From Clostridiales bacterium DTU070 (GTDB lineage: Bacteria > Bacillota > Clostridia > DSM-8532), in assembly GCA_001513105.1 (NCBI GenBank), contig LFSH01000070.1, forward strand, positions 48,410 to 112,409: 64,000 nucleotides of DNA. The letters run 5' to 3'. Position 1 is the stretch's first letter, and every line of letters begins with the position of its first letter. A model generated the notes under the pieces. That model was not told the DNA's origin. It saw nothing but the letters and a program-made list of their open reading frames with translations, and ran no database searches. Both the position numbers and the translations under genes were made by a program. Positions 49,432 to 59,015 of this stretch are shown in pieces.

Positions 49432-50808
49432 TCAGGTAGTTTGAATTTCTTCAAGGCCTTCCTTTTTCGCAACCCGGTTTTTTACAACAATAAAAGTAAA
49501 AAAGTGAACCAGGAAGGTAAACAGCCAGGATACCGGGTATGACATGTATAGTGTTGTCAGCTCCCGGTCCATGGCAAATATCACTAAAATCCAGGTAATT
49601 CTTACTCCGCATACACCCATGATTGAGACAATCATCGGCATGAAGGATTTGCCGATTCCTCTGAGCATGCCAACCATAACATCCATCATGCCGCAAAGGA
49701 AATAGGTTCTTGATATAACAGACAGTCGAATCATTCCGTAATTTATAACCTCGGCATTATTGGGTGCGTATATCCCTAAAAGCTGCCTGCCGAAAACCAG
49801 TGCCAGCATTCCCATTCCAAACCCGATTACGAAAACCGTTAAAATGCATATTCCAAGTATCCGGTTTATGCGGCTGAATTTTTTTGCGCCTGTATTCTGG
49901 CCTGTAAAAGTCAATGCCGTATTATAAATGGCATTCATTGAAACATATATAAAACCTTCAATATTGCTTGCTGCAGAATTTCCCGCCACAACTGCGGAGC
50001 CGAATTTGTTCACCGACGACTGAATCAGTACGTTGGATATTGAGAAAATTGAGCCCTGAAGGCCCGCTGGCAGGCCGATTTTTATTATTTTCCACAGCTT
50101 GTCCGGCCAAATTTTTATTTCCTTTAGAAAAACCCTGCAGGGTCCGTTAAACTGCATCAGGCATATGATGATCAGCACGGCCGAAAGAACCTGTGAAATC
50201 ACCGTTGCCCATGCAACGCCGGCAACTCCCATTCTGAAAACAATTACAAATAACATATTAAGTATAACGTTAACCAAACCTGATATCGACAGGTATATAA
50301 ACGGCCTTCTTGTATCACCCGCAGCCCTGAGTATCGCGCTTCCAAAATTGTAGACCATTGAGGCAGGCACGCCGACAAAATATATTCGCATGTATAATGC
50401 TGCCTGGGGCAGAACATCGACGGGTGTATCCATTGCCATAAGGAATGTTTCGGCCATGCATATTCCAAGGATGCTGACCAGGATACCGCTGATAAAGCTT
50501 GTTGCAACAGAGGTATGTACCACCTGGCTTACATTTTTCCAGTCACCGGCGCCATAGTACTGCGCAACAGCAACGCTTGTCCCGACTGACAAGCCCATGA
50601 AGAGGCTTATAATCAGATTTGTAAGTGAACCCGTGGACCCAACCGCGGCAAGGGCAGTACTGCCCGAATAACGCCCCACGACAATAACATCGGCTGCATT
50701 GTATAAAAGCTGCAGAATTCCTGACAGAATCATTGGAATTGAGAATAGAATAATCTTTCCGAGCAGCGGACCATTGAGCATGTCTATTTCGTAGTTCTTT
50801 TTCAGCAA
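49432..50808 (-). CDS. MATE family multidrug transporter
   Basis: 458 residues with about 12 membrane helices. MATE motifs are MILSGILQLLYNAADVIVVG (helix 1-2) and the repeated half at PAGLQGSIFSISNVLIQ. Na+- or H+-driven export of drugs or metabolites. TTG at 50808 has AAGGAG upstream. Confidence 0.88.
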   Translation of the reverse strand: MLKKNYEIDMLNGPLLGKIILFSIPMILSGILQLLYNAADVIVVGRYSGSTALAAVGSTGSLTNLIISLFMGLSVGTSVAVAQYYGAGDWKNVSQVVHTSVATSFISGILVSILGICMAETFLMAMDTPVDVLPQAALYMRIYFVGVPASMVYNFGSAILRAAGDTRRPFIYLSISGLVNVILNMLFVIVFRMGVAGVAWATVISQVLSAVLIIICLMQFNGPCRVFLKEIKIWPDKLWKIIKIGLPAGLQGSIFSISNVLIQSSVNKFGSAVVAGNSAASNIEGFIYVSMNAIYNTALTFTGQNTGAKKFSRINRILGICILTVFVIGFGMGMLALVFGRQLLGIYAPNNAEVINYGMIRLSVISRTYFLCGMMDVMVGMLRGIGKSFMPMIVSIMGVCGVRITWILVIFAMDRELTTLYMSYPVSWLFTFLVHFFTFIVVKNRVAKKEGLEEIQTT

Positions 50809-50933
50809 ATTAATTTCTCCTTCTGGATATAACTTAATACAAGCAATAAACTAACCGGCCTGACACATTAAAAAAACAGACTTAATGTATCATATATTTT
50901 TTCTGAGAAATCTGCAAGTACCCGTAAAAAATT

Positions 50934-52065
50934 TCAAGTTCGTTCAAGGGTTAACAGTCTCATTATTGTGTTTACCGTCAGCGCAAGATCCTTTTCACTT
51001 CTGTGTCTTGCGATTTCAAAGGGTACTGCAGCCCGGTTCGTACTCACTATTGCGGCTACCCCTAAATTGTATATTTCATCTATTCCGTCGCCAATGTCCC
51101 CGACAACGGCTATCACAGGAATACCATGTTTTTTCGCCCTTGCAGCCACGCCATGAACCACCTTTCCCCTGAGGCTCTGTGCATCTATTCTCCCTTCACC
51201 GGTTAAAACCAGTTCCGCTTTGTCAAGCATTAAGTCGAAACCCACCGTATCAAGAATAACATCTATACCCCGTTAAGCTCTGCATTAAAAAAAACGGCTG
51301 CTCCTGCACCCAGCCCGCCTGCGGCGCCTGCTCCAGGCATATCAATTATATCCTTGTTCAGCTGTGATTTTATAACATCTGCAAAGTGTTTCAAATTTCT
51401 GTCAAGAAGCTCTGTCATCTCCATATCGGCCCCCTTTTGAGGACCGAAAACTTTCGACGCTCCGTTATCCCCGCACAGCGGATTATCCACATCACACATT
51501 GCAGTAATTTTAACCCCCGACAGGTCCAGCATATCCCGGGTATCAATTCTCTCTATCCGTGACAGGGTTCCTCCTGTCGGGATGAATTCCCTGTTGTCCC
51601 TGTCAGTAAATTTTACGCCAACGGCGGCTGCCATGCCTACCCCGCCGTCATTCGTACAGCTTCCTCCAAGTCCTATTACCAGGTTTTTGCAGCCGCTGTA
51701 AACTGCATGTCTTATAAGTTCGCCAACACCATATGTTGCTGTAACCGAAGGGTTCCCCCTGTTTTCGGCAAGAGTAAGCCCCGCCGCGGCTGCCATCTCT
51801 ATAACGGCTGTTTTCCCGTCAGCCAGGATTCCATAGAAAGAGTCGACAGTTTCAAAAAACGGCCCTTTTACCCGTACAAAACCTTATGGCCATTTACTGC
51901 TTCAATGAAGGAATCAACCGTTCCTTCACCGCCGTCAGCAACAGGCACTTTTATTATCTGTGCATCGGGAAAAAACTTTCTGATCTCTTCCTCCATTATT
52001 TCGCATATCCTGACAGAACTCATCGTACCCTTGAAAGAATCGGGTACCAGAATAATCTTCTTCAT
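50934..52065 (-). pseudogene. glxK: Glycerate kinase (GlxK family) with two frameshifts
   Basis: Three adjacent frames together cover one glycerate kinase. Part 1 starts at ATG 52065 (MKKIILVPDSFKGTMSS, PVADGGEGTVDSF) and stops at 51868. Near 51870 the next frame carries on as KGPFFETVDSFYG through NLVIGLGGSCTNDGGVGMAA. Near 51255 a second shift joins NAELNG to GIDVILDTVGFDLMLDKAEL to the stop at 50934. Both breaks sit at runs of G, so one missing base in each would restore the frame. The enzyme phosphorylates D-glycerate; this copy is broken unless the base calls are wrong. Confidence 0.85.
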
Positions 52066-52240
52066 AAAAATATCCCACTCATCTGCCTTTTCATTGCATA
52101 ACCGGATAATAAAGATTGTCCTGTATAATTATCGGTCATTTTATATCATATCATGACTTATTATGCCATGCATCATTTGTAACCATTTCAGGCCAATATA
52201 ATATGATGTTATAGCAGGAAATTCATGGTGTGGTGATCTA

Positions 52241-53512
52241 ATGGAAACATTGAGGCCTGGCTCAAGGGGACCGTATGTAAAGCTGGTTCAGAGCCTTCTT
52301 GCAAGAATAGGTTATAACCCCGGTGCGGTTGACGGGATTTTCGGACCTCAAACCCAACTCGCGGTAACAGCCTTTCAAAGGGACAACGGGCTTACTCCAG
52401 ACGGAATAATCGGACCCGTTACGTGGAACTATTTTCAGAGTTTTCTTCGCGGTTATGATACATATATAATCCGGCCGGGTGACACATTGTACAGGATTGC
52501 CCAGAGATATTACACGACCGTTAACGCCATACTCACTGCAAATCCGGGAGTGAACCCGTTATATCTCAGGGTTGGTCAGATAATAACCGTTCCCTATGGT
52601 ATTGATGTAGTATTTACCGATATTGACTATACATACGATATCATGGAAATGGACATTGACGGGCTCGAGGCAAGGTATCCGTTTATAGAAACAGGCATAG
52701 CGGGAAAAAGCGTTCTTGGCAGAAACCTGTATTATATCAGGCTGGGCACAGGCCCGGTTGAAGTACACTACAACGGTGCCCATCATGCCCTCGAATGGAT
52801 TACCGCCCCGCTTCTTATGAAGTTCATTGAAAACTTCTGCCGTGCATATGCTTCGGGCATGTCAATCAGGGGCTATAACATCCGTGAAATATGGAACAGA
52901 AGCAGTATTTACATAATACCGATGGTTAACCCGGATGGTGTAAATCTTGTACTTGAAGGGCTCAAACCCGACAACCCGTATTACAGGCAACTTCTCCAGT
53001 GGAACAGAACCGGACTTCCGTTCTCACAGGTTTGGCAGGCAAATATCAGGGGTACCGATTTGAACAGGAACTACCCCGCTTCCTGGCAGGATGCCAAGGC
53101 ACAGGAAGAATCCCTCGGGATCTTCGGCCCGGGTCCTACCCGGTTTGGCGGTCCTTCCCCGTTATCCGAACCCGAAACACAAACCATGGTTGATTTTACA
53201 AGGCAGCATAACTTCAAACTTGTAATTGCATACCATACACAGGGTGAAGTAATCTATTGGCTTTACAAAAACATGCAGATTCCGCGTGCAAGGGAGATAG
53301 GTGAAGTATTTGCCCGTGCAAGCGGCTATGCATTGTCTGAAACGCCCTATGAAGCCGCATACGCAGGTTACAAGGACTGGTTTATCGAGGAATTCGGAAG
53401 GCCGGGTTATACAATAGAAGCCGGGTTGGGAAGAAATCCCCTGCCCATTTCCCAGTTTGATTCAATCTATAACAGTAACGAAGAAATCATGCTCCTTGCT
53501 CCGATAATATAA
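52241..53512 (+). CDS. Peptidoglycan-binding, LysM and M14 carboxypeptidase protein
   Basis: 423 residues. The N-terminal PG_binding_1 domain (about 1-70: SLLARIGYNPGAVDGIFGPQ) is followed by a LysM (about 75-120: YIIRPGDTLYRIAQRYYTT), then a zinc carboxypeptidase of the M14 type (HHALEW and YHTQGEVIYW as metal ligands, TIEAGLG with catalytic Glu). Such proteins cut gamma-D-Glu-diamino acid bonds in spore or cell wall peptides. No signal peptide is seen. Divergent from glxK and convergent with the next small gene. Confidence 0.88.
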   Translation: METLRPGSRGPYVKLVQSLLARIGYNPGAVDGIFGPQTQLAVTAFQRDNGLTPDGIIGPVTWNYFQSFLRGYDTYIIRPGDTLYRIAQRYYTTVNAILTANPGVNPLYLRVGQIITVPYGIDVVFTDIDYTYDIMEMDIDGLEARYPFIETGIAGKSVLGRNLYYIRLGTGPVEVHYNGAHHALEWITAPLLMKFIENFCRAYASGMSIRGYNIREIWNRSSIYIIPMVNPDGVNLVLEGLKPDNPYYRQLLQWNRTGLPFSQVWQANIRGTDLNRNYPASWQDAKAQEESLGIFGPGPTRFGGPSPLSEPETQTMVDFTRQHNFKLVIAYHTQGEVIYWLYKNMQIPRAREIGEVFARASGYALSETPYEAAYAGYKDWFIEEFGRPGYTIEAGLGRNPLPISQFDSIYNSNEEIMLLAPII

Positions 53513-53531
53513 ACCAATGTCTTTGCTGAAG

Positions 53532-53663
53532 CTATTCAGCAGTATTATCTTTATTCTTCCGGAGCTCTTCAACGAGCTCCCTGTAAATTTGTATTTCCTG
53601 TTTCAGTTCGGCTATGATTTTGTCTTTTATCTCAATTACCGCCAGCAGTTCCTCCCTGCTCAT
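53532..53663 (-). CDS. 43-residue coiled-coil protein after cheR
   Basis: ATG at 53663, 30 bases beyond the cheR stop. MSREELLAVIEIKDKIIAEL begins a heptad pattern and QEIQIYRELVEELRK continues it. Fully helical and highly charged. The ribosome site is weak. Position suggests it is translated with cheR. Unknown function. Confidence 0.45.
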   Translation of the reverse strand: MSREELLAVIEIKDKIIAELKQEIQIYRELVEELRKNKDNTAE

Positions 53664-53694
53664 ATCTTCTGGTTTTTACCATCGGAATTACCTC

Positions 53695-54495
53695 TTATAA
53701 TCTCTGGATTTTTTTGTAGAAGAAGGTATTTATGGGTTTCAGTCCGTATTTATGTGCACCGATAATCTGCTCGGTACTGCCTAAAAACAGTATTCCGTCG
53801 TCGGCAAGAGCGCGGTTGAACCTGATATAAATGTCCGCCTTGGCTTCTTCGGTGAAATATATCAGCACATTGCGGCATACGATAAGATCCATCTGTTGGG
53901 GGTATGGATCGCGGAGAAGGTTTAACCGTCTGAAATCAACACATTTTTTTGTCTCATCTGAAATCTTGTACGTATCTTCGCTGATTAGCGTGAAGTATTT
54001 TTCTAAATACTTTTTAGGCAAATCCTTTATGCTCCTTGAAGGGTATAATCCCTGCTTTGCCTTTTCAATTGCAGACAGGTCAATATCAGAGGCAATGATC
54101 CTGATACTTGATAACTGAATGAATTCATTAAGTATCATTACCAGGGTATAGGGCTCATCTCCGGTGGAACATGCAGAACTCCATATTTTCAGCTTTTCAG
54201 CTGAACCTTTCTTTTCAATTATCATGGGAATTACCATATTTTTCAGTATTTCCCACTGGGTCGGATTCCTGTAAAACTCGGATACATTTATCGTAAGATA
54301 GTTGATGAATGTCTGGTACAAATTCGGGCTCTCAACAGCCGTCCTGAAAAAATCCATGAAACTGGAAAACCCGTTTCTCTCGACAAATGATGTCAGGCGG
54401 CGTTTCATCTGTTTTTCCTTGTATAGATTCAGGTCAATGGTTGAATGCTCATAGAAGGCCTTTTTAAACTCTTCGTAGTCAAACAATATCATCAC
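53695..54495 (-). CDS. cheR: CheR-type protein-glutamate methyltransferase
   Basis: About 266 residues, complete: an N-terminal helical CheR domain (to residue 75), SAM motif I IWSSACSTGDEPYTLVM, IIASDIDLSAIEKAK, and MDLIVCRNVLIYF. It methylates receptor glutamates. The start is GTG at 54495 or ATG at 54492. It stands away from other che genes, and its shape is the reference for the fragment at 2766. Confidence 0.88.
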   Translation of the reverse strand: MMILFDYEEFKKAFYEHSTIDLNLYKEKQMKRRLTSFVERNGFSSFMDFFRTAVESPNLYQTFINYLTINVSEFYRNPTQWEILKNMVIPMIIEKKGSAEKLKIWSSACSTGDEPYTLVMILNEFIQLSSIRIIASDIDLSAIEKAKQGLYPSRSIKDLPKKYLEKYFTLISEDTYKISDETKKCVDFRRLNLLRDPYPQQMDLIVCRNVLIYFTEEAKADIYIRFNRALADDGILFLGSTEQIIGAHKYGLKPINTFFYKKIQRL

Positions 54496-54544
54496 CTGTC
54501 TGTTTTTATCATAATTTTTTTATAAGAGCATTTTATCACATAGG

Positions 54545-54573
54545 AAATAAGACCGGATAATCCGGTCTTATTT
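54545..54573 (-). terminator. Strong terminator after ispH-rpsA
   Basis: A perfect 13-bp stem (AAATAAGACCGGA and its complement) with a 3-base loop. It lies 22 bases beyond the stop of ispH-rpsA. Confidence 0.8.
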
Positions 54574-54594
54574 TATATATCGGTATATTTTTCG

Positions 54595-56616
54595 TTATTC
54601 CTTAATAATATCCGCTATTGTGGTTTTCATTTCCTCGACGTGGGATGTGGGAACCCCATCCTGTTCGGATTCACCCTGTTCATCGCTTTCGCGCACGGGA
54701 TCTATCGGCTCAACTTCGCGAATGCTGAGACTTATCTTCTTTAATTCAGGATTGACTTCAAGGACCTTCATCTTAACAACCTGGCCGACTGAAAGCACTT
54801 CATCGGGCTTGCCCAGATGCACATTCGAAATCTGTGAAATATGAACCAGTCCCTCAACACCTTCTTCAAGCTCGACAAAAGCCCCGAACGGAACAAGGCG
54901 CATAATTTTGCCTTCCACAACATCTCCGACCGAATACTTTTTCTCAATATTGTACCATGGGTTATCCTCAGGCTTTTTGTAGCCAAGTGAAACTTTCTGT
55001 TTCTCCCTGTCAAAACCTAAAATTTTAACAGTAACTTTCTGGCCGACTTTCAATACTTCTGAAGGTTTGCTTATCTTTTTCCATGATAATTCGGAAAGAT
55101 GAATCAAACCGTCAACTCCGCCGAGATCTACAAATGCACCGAAGTCGGTAAGGCTTTTTACAGTTCCTGTATATTCCTTTCCTACTTCAACGTTGTTCCA
55201 GAATTCCTCCAATTTCCTGGCTTTTTCTCTTTCCAGAACATTTTTGCATGAGCCCACAACTCTGCGTTTGTTTTTAGACATTTCAAGTATTTCAAACTTT
55301 ATTTTTTTATTGAGAAACTCATTAAGATCCTTAACAAAATGATCCGAAACCTGGGAAGCAGGTATAAATACACGGATACCTTTATAGCTTGCTACCACCC
55401 CGCCGTTTACTACTTCTTTAACAACAGCCTCAAGCGGCTTCTTTTCATTGAATGCTTCCTCAATTTCTTCTATTCCACGGATTAAATCCACTCTCTTTTT
55501 GGAAAGAGATACGTTTCCTTCCCCGTCATTCACCTTGGTGATGTAAACGAGAATTTCATCCCCTTCCTTTAAATCCTTTACAGGATCAAAATTGGGATCG
55601 TCAAGAAACTCTTCCATGGAAATAGTTCCATCCGCCTTGTAGCCAAGGTCAACAAAAACCTCACTGGTATTGTACCCAATGATACGACCCTTGACAATTT
55701 CGCCAGCTCGCAGGCTGTTCACTTCAGATTCTTCGAATGCCTCTTTGAAAGACATTTCAGTCTCTTGTCTGTTCATGTTTTCTTCCATTGTTTCAATAAC
55801 CTCCTTGATTACCCAATCGGGCGTGGAAGCCCCTGCAGTAATCCCAATTGTGTTGATATTCTTTATATCCAATGGGGGTAGCTCCGCCACGGTTTCAATT
55901 TTATAAGTCAACGGGCAGTTCTCTGAACATATTTCATACAACTTCTGTGTATTGGAACTGTTGCTTCCTCCGATTACAATCATCATATCAACTGTTCCGG
56001 ATATTTCGCGAGCTTCCCGTTGCCGTTTTTCAGTCGCACTACATATTGTATCAAATTTCATTGTAATTGCAAACTTTTTCTTGATAAAATCATAAATCTC
56101 ATCATACTTTTCGGGTTTCATTGTAGTCTGGGCAAAAACACAAACACAGTTATCAAAATCGGGCAGGGCTTCAACCTCCTCGATGCTGGAAACCACGTAT
56201 GCGCTGTTTTCGCACCAGCCGTTAACACCTATCACTTCGGGGTGATTCCTGTCACCGACAATGATAATTGTGCAGCCCTCTGCATATTTCTGCCGTACCA
56301 GGTTATGGATTCTTTTTACATAAGGACAGGTGGCATCGTGAATAACCGCATTTCTGTCCGCTAATTCCTTATACACATTTTCTCCGATTCCATGCGCTCT
56401 TATGACAACATGTTCATTGCCTTTCAGTTCTCCCGGCTCCCGGATAATTCTTACTCCCTTGCTCTCCAGTCTTTCCAGGACCTGCCTGTTGTGTATTACC
56501 TCACCCAAAGTAAAGGTATTATCCGGGTTTTCGTTCACTGTCCGGAATGCAAGTTTAACCGCATTATCAACACCAAAGCAAAAACCTGCGGTCTTTGCAA
56601 CAATAATCTTTCCCAT
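54595..56616 (-). CDS. ispH: IspH fused to ribosomal protein S1
   Basis: 673 residues. Residues 1-285 are 4-hydroxy-3-methylbut-2-enyl diphosphate reductase, with Fe-S cysteines in TAGFCFGVDNAV, HDATCPYVK and TICSATEKRQ. Residues about 300-640 are four S1 RNA-binding domains, such as GTVKSLTDFGAFVDLGG. This fusion is known in Clostridia. IspH makes IPP and DMAPP; S1-like repeats bind mRNA or ribosomes. ATG at 56616. Upstream are plsC, cmk and the HutP-family gene; a hairpin terminator follows. Confidence 0.93.
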   Translation of the reverse strand: MGKIIVAKTAGFCFGVDNAVKLAFRTVNENPDNTFTLGEVIHNRQVLERLESKGVRIIREPGELKGNEHVVIRAHGIGENVYKELADRNAVIHDATCPYVKRIHNLVRQKYAEGCTIIIVGDRNHPEVIGVNGWCENSAYVVSSIEEVEALPDFDNCVCVFAQTTMKPEKYDEIYDFIKKKFAITMKFDTICSATEKRQREAREISGTVDMMIVIGGSNSSNTQKLYEICSENCPLTYKIETVAELPPLDIKNINTIGITAGASTPDWVIKEVIETMEENMNRQETEMSFKEAFEESEVNSLRAGEIVKGRIIGYNTSEVFVDLGYKADGTISMEEFLDDPNFDPVKDLKEGDEILVYITKVNDGEGNVSLSKKRVDLIRGIEEIEEAFNEKKPLEAVVKEVVNGGVVASYKGIRVFIPASQVSDHFVKDLNEFLNKKIKFEILEMSKNKRRVVGSCKNVLEREKARKLEEFWNNVEVGKEYTGTVKSLTDFGAFVDLGGVDGLIHLSELSWKKISKPSEVLKVGQKVTVKILGFDREKQKVSLGYKKPEDNPWYNIEKKYSVGDVVEGKIMRLVPFGAFVELEEGVEGLVHISQISNVHLGKPDEVLSVGQVVKMKVLEVNPELKKISLSIREVEPIDPVRESDEQGESEQDGVPTSHVEEMKTTIADIIKE

Positions 56617-56644
56617 ATGTCATGTCCTCCGGATTTTCCTTCCC

Positions 56645-57226
56645 TTATTCCTGCTCAAGAGAATAAATCCTGTCCATCAAGTCATCTGCCATGCTCTGCA
56701 GATCAGCCTTTGAGAACTTTTCTCCGTTTCCCGTTAATATGTATGGTTTGCCATAAACCACTTTAATCCTCGAAAACAGCCTGTAGTTTCCGAATATACC
56801 CACTGGAAGTATTGGTGCACCTGATTCAACGGCAAACAGCACCGCACCGCTCTTCGGCCTGACCTTGCCCCTGGCCTTGTTTCTTCTGGTTCCCTCAGGA
56901 AATATACCAACAGCCTTGCCTTCACTTAATAAATGCAGTGTGGTCTTTACCGCATTCAGATCACCATGGCCCCTGTTAACCGGAAAAGCTCCGAGGGCTT
57001 TTATAATTATATTTATGACGGGTATGCGAAACAGCTCCTTTTTGGCCATGAAATATACCCTTCTTTTCATTCGGCAAGCAAACAGGAACATGTCCAAAAG
57101 GCTGATATGATTGCAGCAAACCAATAACGGTCCCTCATTCGGCACGTTATCAAGCCCTTTATATTCCACCCTGAAAAAAACTGAAAAGAAAACCCTGCAA
57201 ACCTTAGCCAAAAACCAGTAAAACAT
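56645..57226 (-). CDS. plsC: 1-acyl-sn-glycerol-3-phosphate acyltransferase
   Basis: 193 residues. The acyltransferase motif NHISLLDMF (HX4D) and FPEGTRRN are intact. It makes phosphatidic acid from lysophosphatidate at the membrane. ATG at 57226, 3 bases from cmk. Confidence 0.92.
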   Translation of the reverse strand: MFYWFLAKVCRVFFSVFFRVEYKGLDNVPNEGPLLVCCNHISLLDMFLFACRMKRRVYFMAKKELFRIPVINIIIKALGAFPVNRGHGDLNAVKTTLHLLSEGKAVGIFPEGTRRNKARGKVRPKSGAVLFAVESGAPILPVGIFGNYRLFSRIKVVYGKPYILTGNGEKFSKADLQSMADDLMDRIYSLEQE

Positions 57227-57228
57227 GT

Positions 57229-57900
57229 TCAGAGCCTCGACTTTATAATATCAAGAATGGTTTTCGCAGACTCTTCAACAGAAAAGCCCGTGGTATCCAA
57301 CAGAATTGCATCGTCTGCTTTTTTCAGGGGTGAATGGCTTCTTGTGCTGTCGTTTTTATCCCTGTATTCCATTTCCTTTTTCAGTTCTTCAAAGGTCTGA
57401 TTCAGCGTTCCTTTTTCCTTTAGTTCTTCATATCTCCGTTTTGTCCTGTCCTCTATCGAAGCGGTCAGGAATATCTTCACATCCGCATTTGGCAGTACAT
57501 GGGTTCCTATGTCGCGGCCGTCCATTATTACACTGTTATTTTCAGCAATCCTTCTCTGCAGTTCCACCATTTTCTCCCTTACAGCCGGGATAACCGCCAC
57601 ATCGGACGATCCTACCGTTACGGCAGGCGTACGTATATCTTCGGTAACATCGGTTCCGTCAAGGATAACCCTTTGACTGCCATCCCTGTGCTCAATCTGC
57701 AAATCCAAATCCTTTACCATTTCCGCAACAGCTTCGCCGTCCTTTGTATCAATTCCCGACTTGATTGCCTTCAGTGCCACCGCCCGATACATTGCCCCGG
57801 TATCAAGGTAAAGTATACCCAGTTCCCTGGCTATTAATTTTGCCATTGTGCTCTTGCCGGCCCCTGACGGACCGTCTATTGCTATCTGTATTCTCTTCAC
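57229..57900 (-). CDS. cmk: Cytidylate kinase
   Basis: 223 residues. P-loop IDGPSGAGKSTMAK, YLDTGAMYRAVALK and MDGRDIGTHVLPNAD identify (d)CMP kinase. GTG at 57900, with GGAGGAG upstream. It lies between the HutP-family gene and plsC. Confidence 0.95.
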   Translation of the reverse strand: MKRIQIAIDGPSGAGKSTMAKLIARELGILYLDTGAMYRAVALKAIKSGIDTKDGEAVAEMVKDLDLQIEHRDGSQRVILDGTDVTEDIRTPAVTVGSSDVAVIPAVREKMVELQRRIAENNSVIMDGRDIGTHVLPNADVKIFLTASIEDRTKRRYEELKEKGTLNQTFEELKKEMEYRDKNDSTRSHSPLKKADDAILLDTTGFSVEESAKTILDIIKSRL

Positions 57901-57935
57901 AGAATTCTCCTCCGTTTACCCCGTTATATTTATTT

Positions 57936-58403
57936 CTATACCACCCTGTGACCCACACCGATGGATATCTCATTCAAATGCAGAAGACCTACACCGAAGA
58001 AAACGCAAACCGCAACATGGTCGCGATACCTCGCAACCCCAATTTTCCCGCCGATATTCAAACCAATTGCCTTGCCTGTAATCTGGTTCAATGCTTCTCT
58101 CGTGGCACCGGCAACAGCTCCTTCTTCCGCATGGCTTTCCCTGATAACACCTTCACGCTTTGCAGAAACCACTGCTCTTTCAATGATTTTTACTATTGAA
58201 GAAATAAAGTCCCCGCCATAATCAACTGCACAGCATTTTATTCCCTTTTCGTTATACTGTTGTTTCAGAACCCTCTCCTCATCACGTGTATCAGTCAGGG
58301 CCATGCATATAGCCGCCTTAACAATATCCTTGCTTCCAAACTCCTGGTTATACCCGTTCATATCAACCTCATAATCCTCCGATATCGAATTGAAAAGGGA
58401 CAT
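57936..58403 (-). CDS. HutP-family RNA-binding protein
   Basis: 155 residues. The central KREGVIRESHAEEGAVAGAT and the C-terminal YRDHVAVCVFFGVGLLHLNE align with HutP, a histidine-activated antiterminator that binds UAG repeats in Bacillus. No hut genes are seen. It starts 36 bases before cmk. ATG at 58403. Family assignment is good; the regulated target is unknown. Confidence 0.7.
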   Translation of the reverse strand: MSLFNSISEDYEVDMNGYNQEFGSKDIVKAAICMALTDTRDEERVLKQQYNEKGIKCCAVDYGGDFISSIVKIIERAVVSAKREGVIRESHAEEGAVAGATREALNQITGKAIGLNIGGKIGVARYRDHVAVCVFFGVGLLHLNEISIGVGHRVV

Positions 58404-58494
58404 AATTTATCCATTTTTGTACCAACATTTATCATTATATAAAACCAAAACGGGGAATACAAGAATAACCCGGCATATATTGCATTTTTTCAGG

Positions 58495-58923
58495 TCAGTC
58501 ACTGACAAACACCTTTGCTATGCGGTGCAATCCCTTTTCAAGGGGTATTGATGTCCTGTTGAACTTCAGTTTTACATTTTCGGAGACGGTTCTGGTTACA
58601 AGAGCTGCGCCCGGAAGTTCTTCAAGAACCCAGACTTCAAGCACATCACCATCGGTTACTTTTACGGTTACCGGGAACTGTTCAACAAGAAGGAAACGTT
58701 CTCCGTTTTTCAGGAGCATCACCGCATGAGGTTCGTAAATGCCTATAGCATCCAAGGTGAGACTCCCGCGTTTTATCAGCGACTGGAAAGGCAGAAGCGG
58801 TTCACCCAGGTATGGATCCTCCGGAATTTCCAGCCCAAACGGATAAACCCTTACTATCTGAACAACGGCAAGTATTATGCACATAACAATTGAAACTGCA
58901 ATAAGAAATCCACTGAATTTCAT
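58495..58923 (-). CDS. Hypothetical protein with one N-terminal membrane helix
   Basis: 142 residues. Helix FLIAVSIVMCIILAVVQIV near the N-terminus, then a soluble region rich in beta pattern. No conserved motif recognised. It lies between the flavoprotein gene and the HutP-family gene. Confidence 0.55.
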   Translation of the reverse strand: MKFSGFLIAVSIVMCIILAVVQIVRVYPFGLEIPEDPYLGEPLLPFQSLIKRGSLTLDAIGIYEPHAVMLLKNGERFLLVEQFPVTVKVTDGDVLEVWVLEELPGAALVTRTVSENVKLKFNRTSIPLEKGLHRIAKVFVSD

Positions 58924-59015
58924 GCTTTCACACAGCTTTTCCTTTTTTTATTTATTATTTCCGGTCTTTTCTGTTTTAAACCGGCAGCATGTGAAAGCAT
59001 CAGTTTTTAATTTAT

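Noticed and set aside
53517..53765. An 82-codon plus-strand frame
   Set aside because: It is antisense to the small coiled-coil gene and the end of cheR, and its hydrophobic pattern mirrors their codons.
54595..56616. IspH-S1 fusion as a novel protein
   Set aside because: The fusion is already known in Clostridia and both halves look normal.
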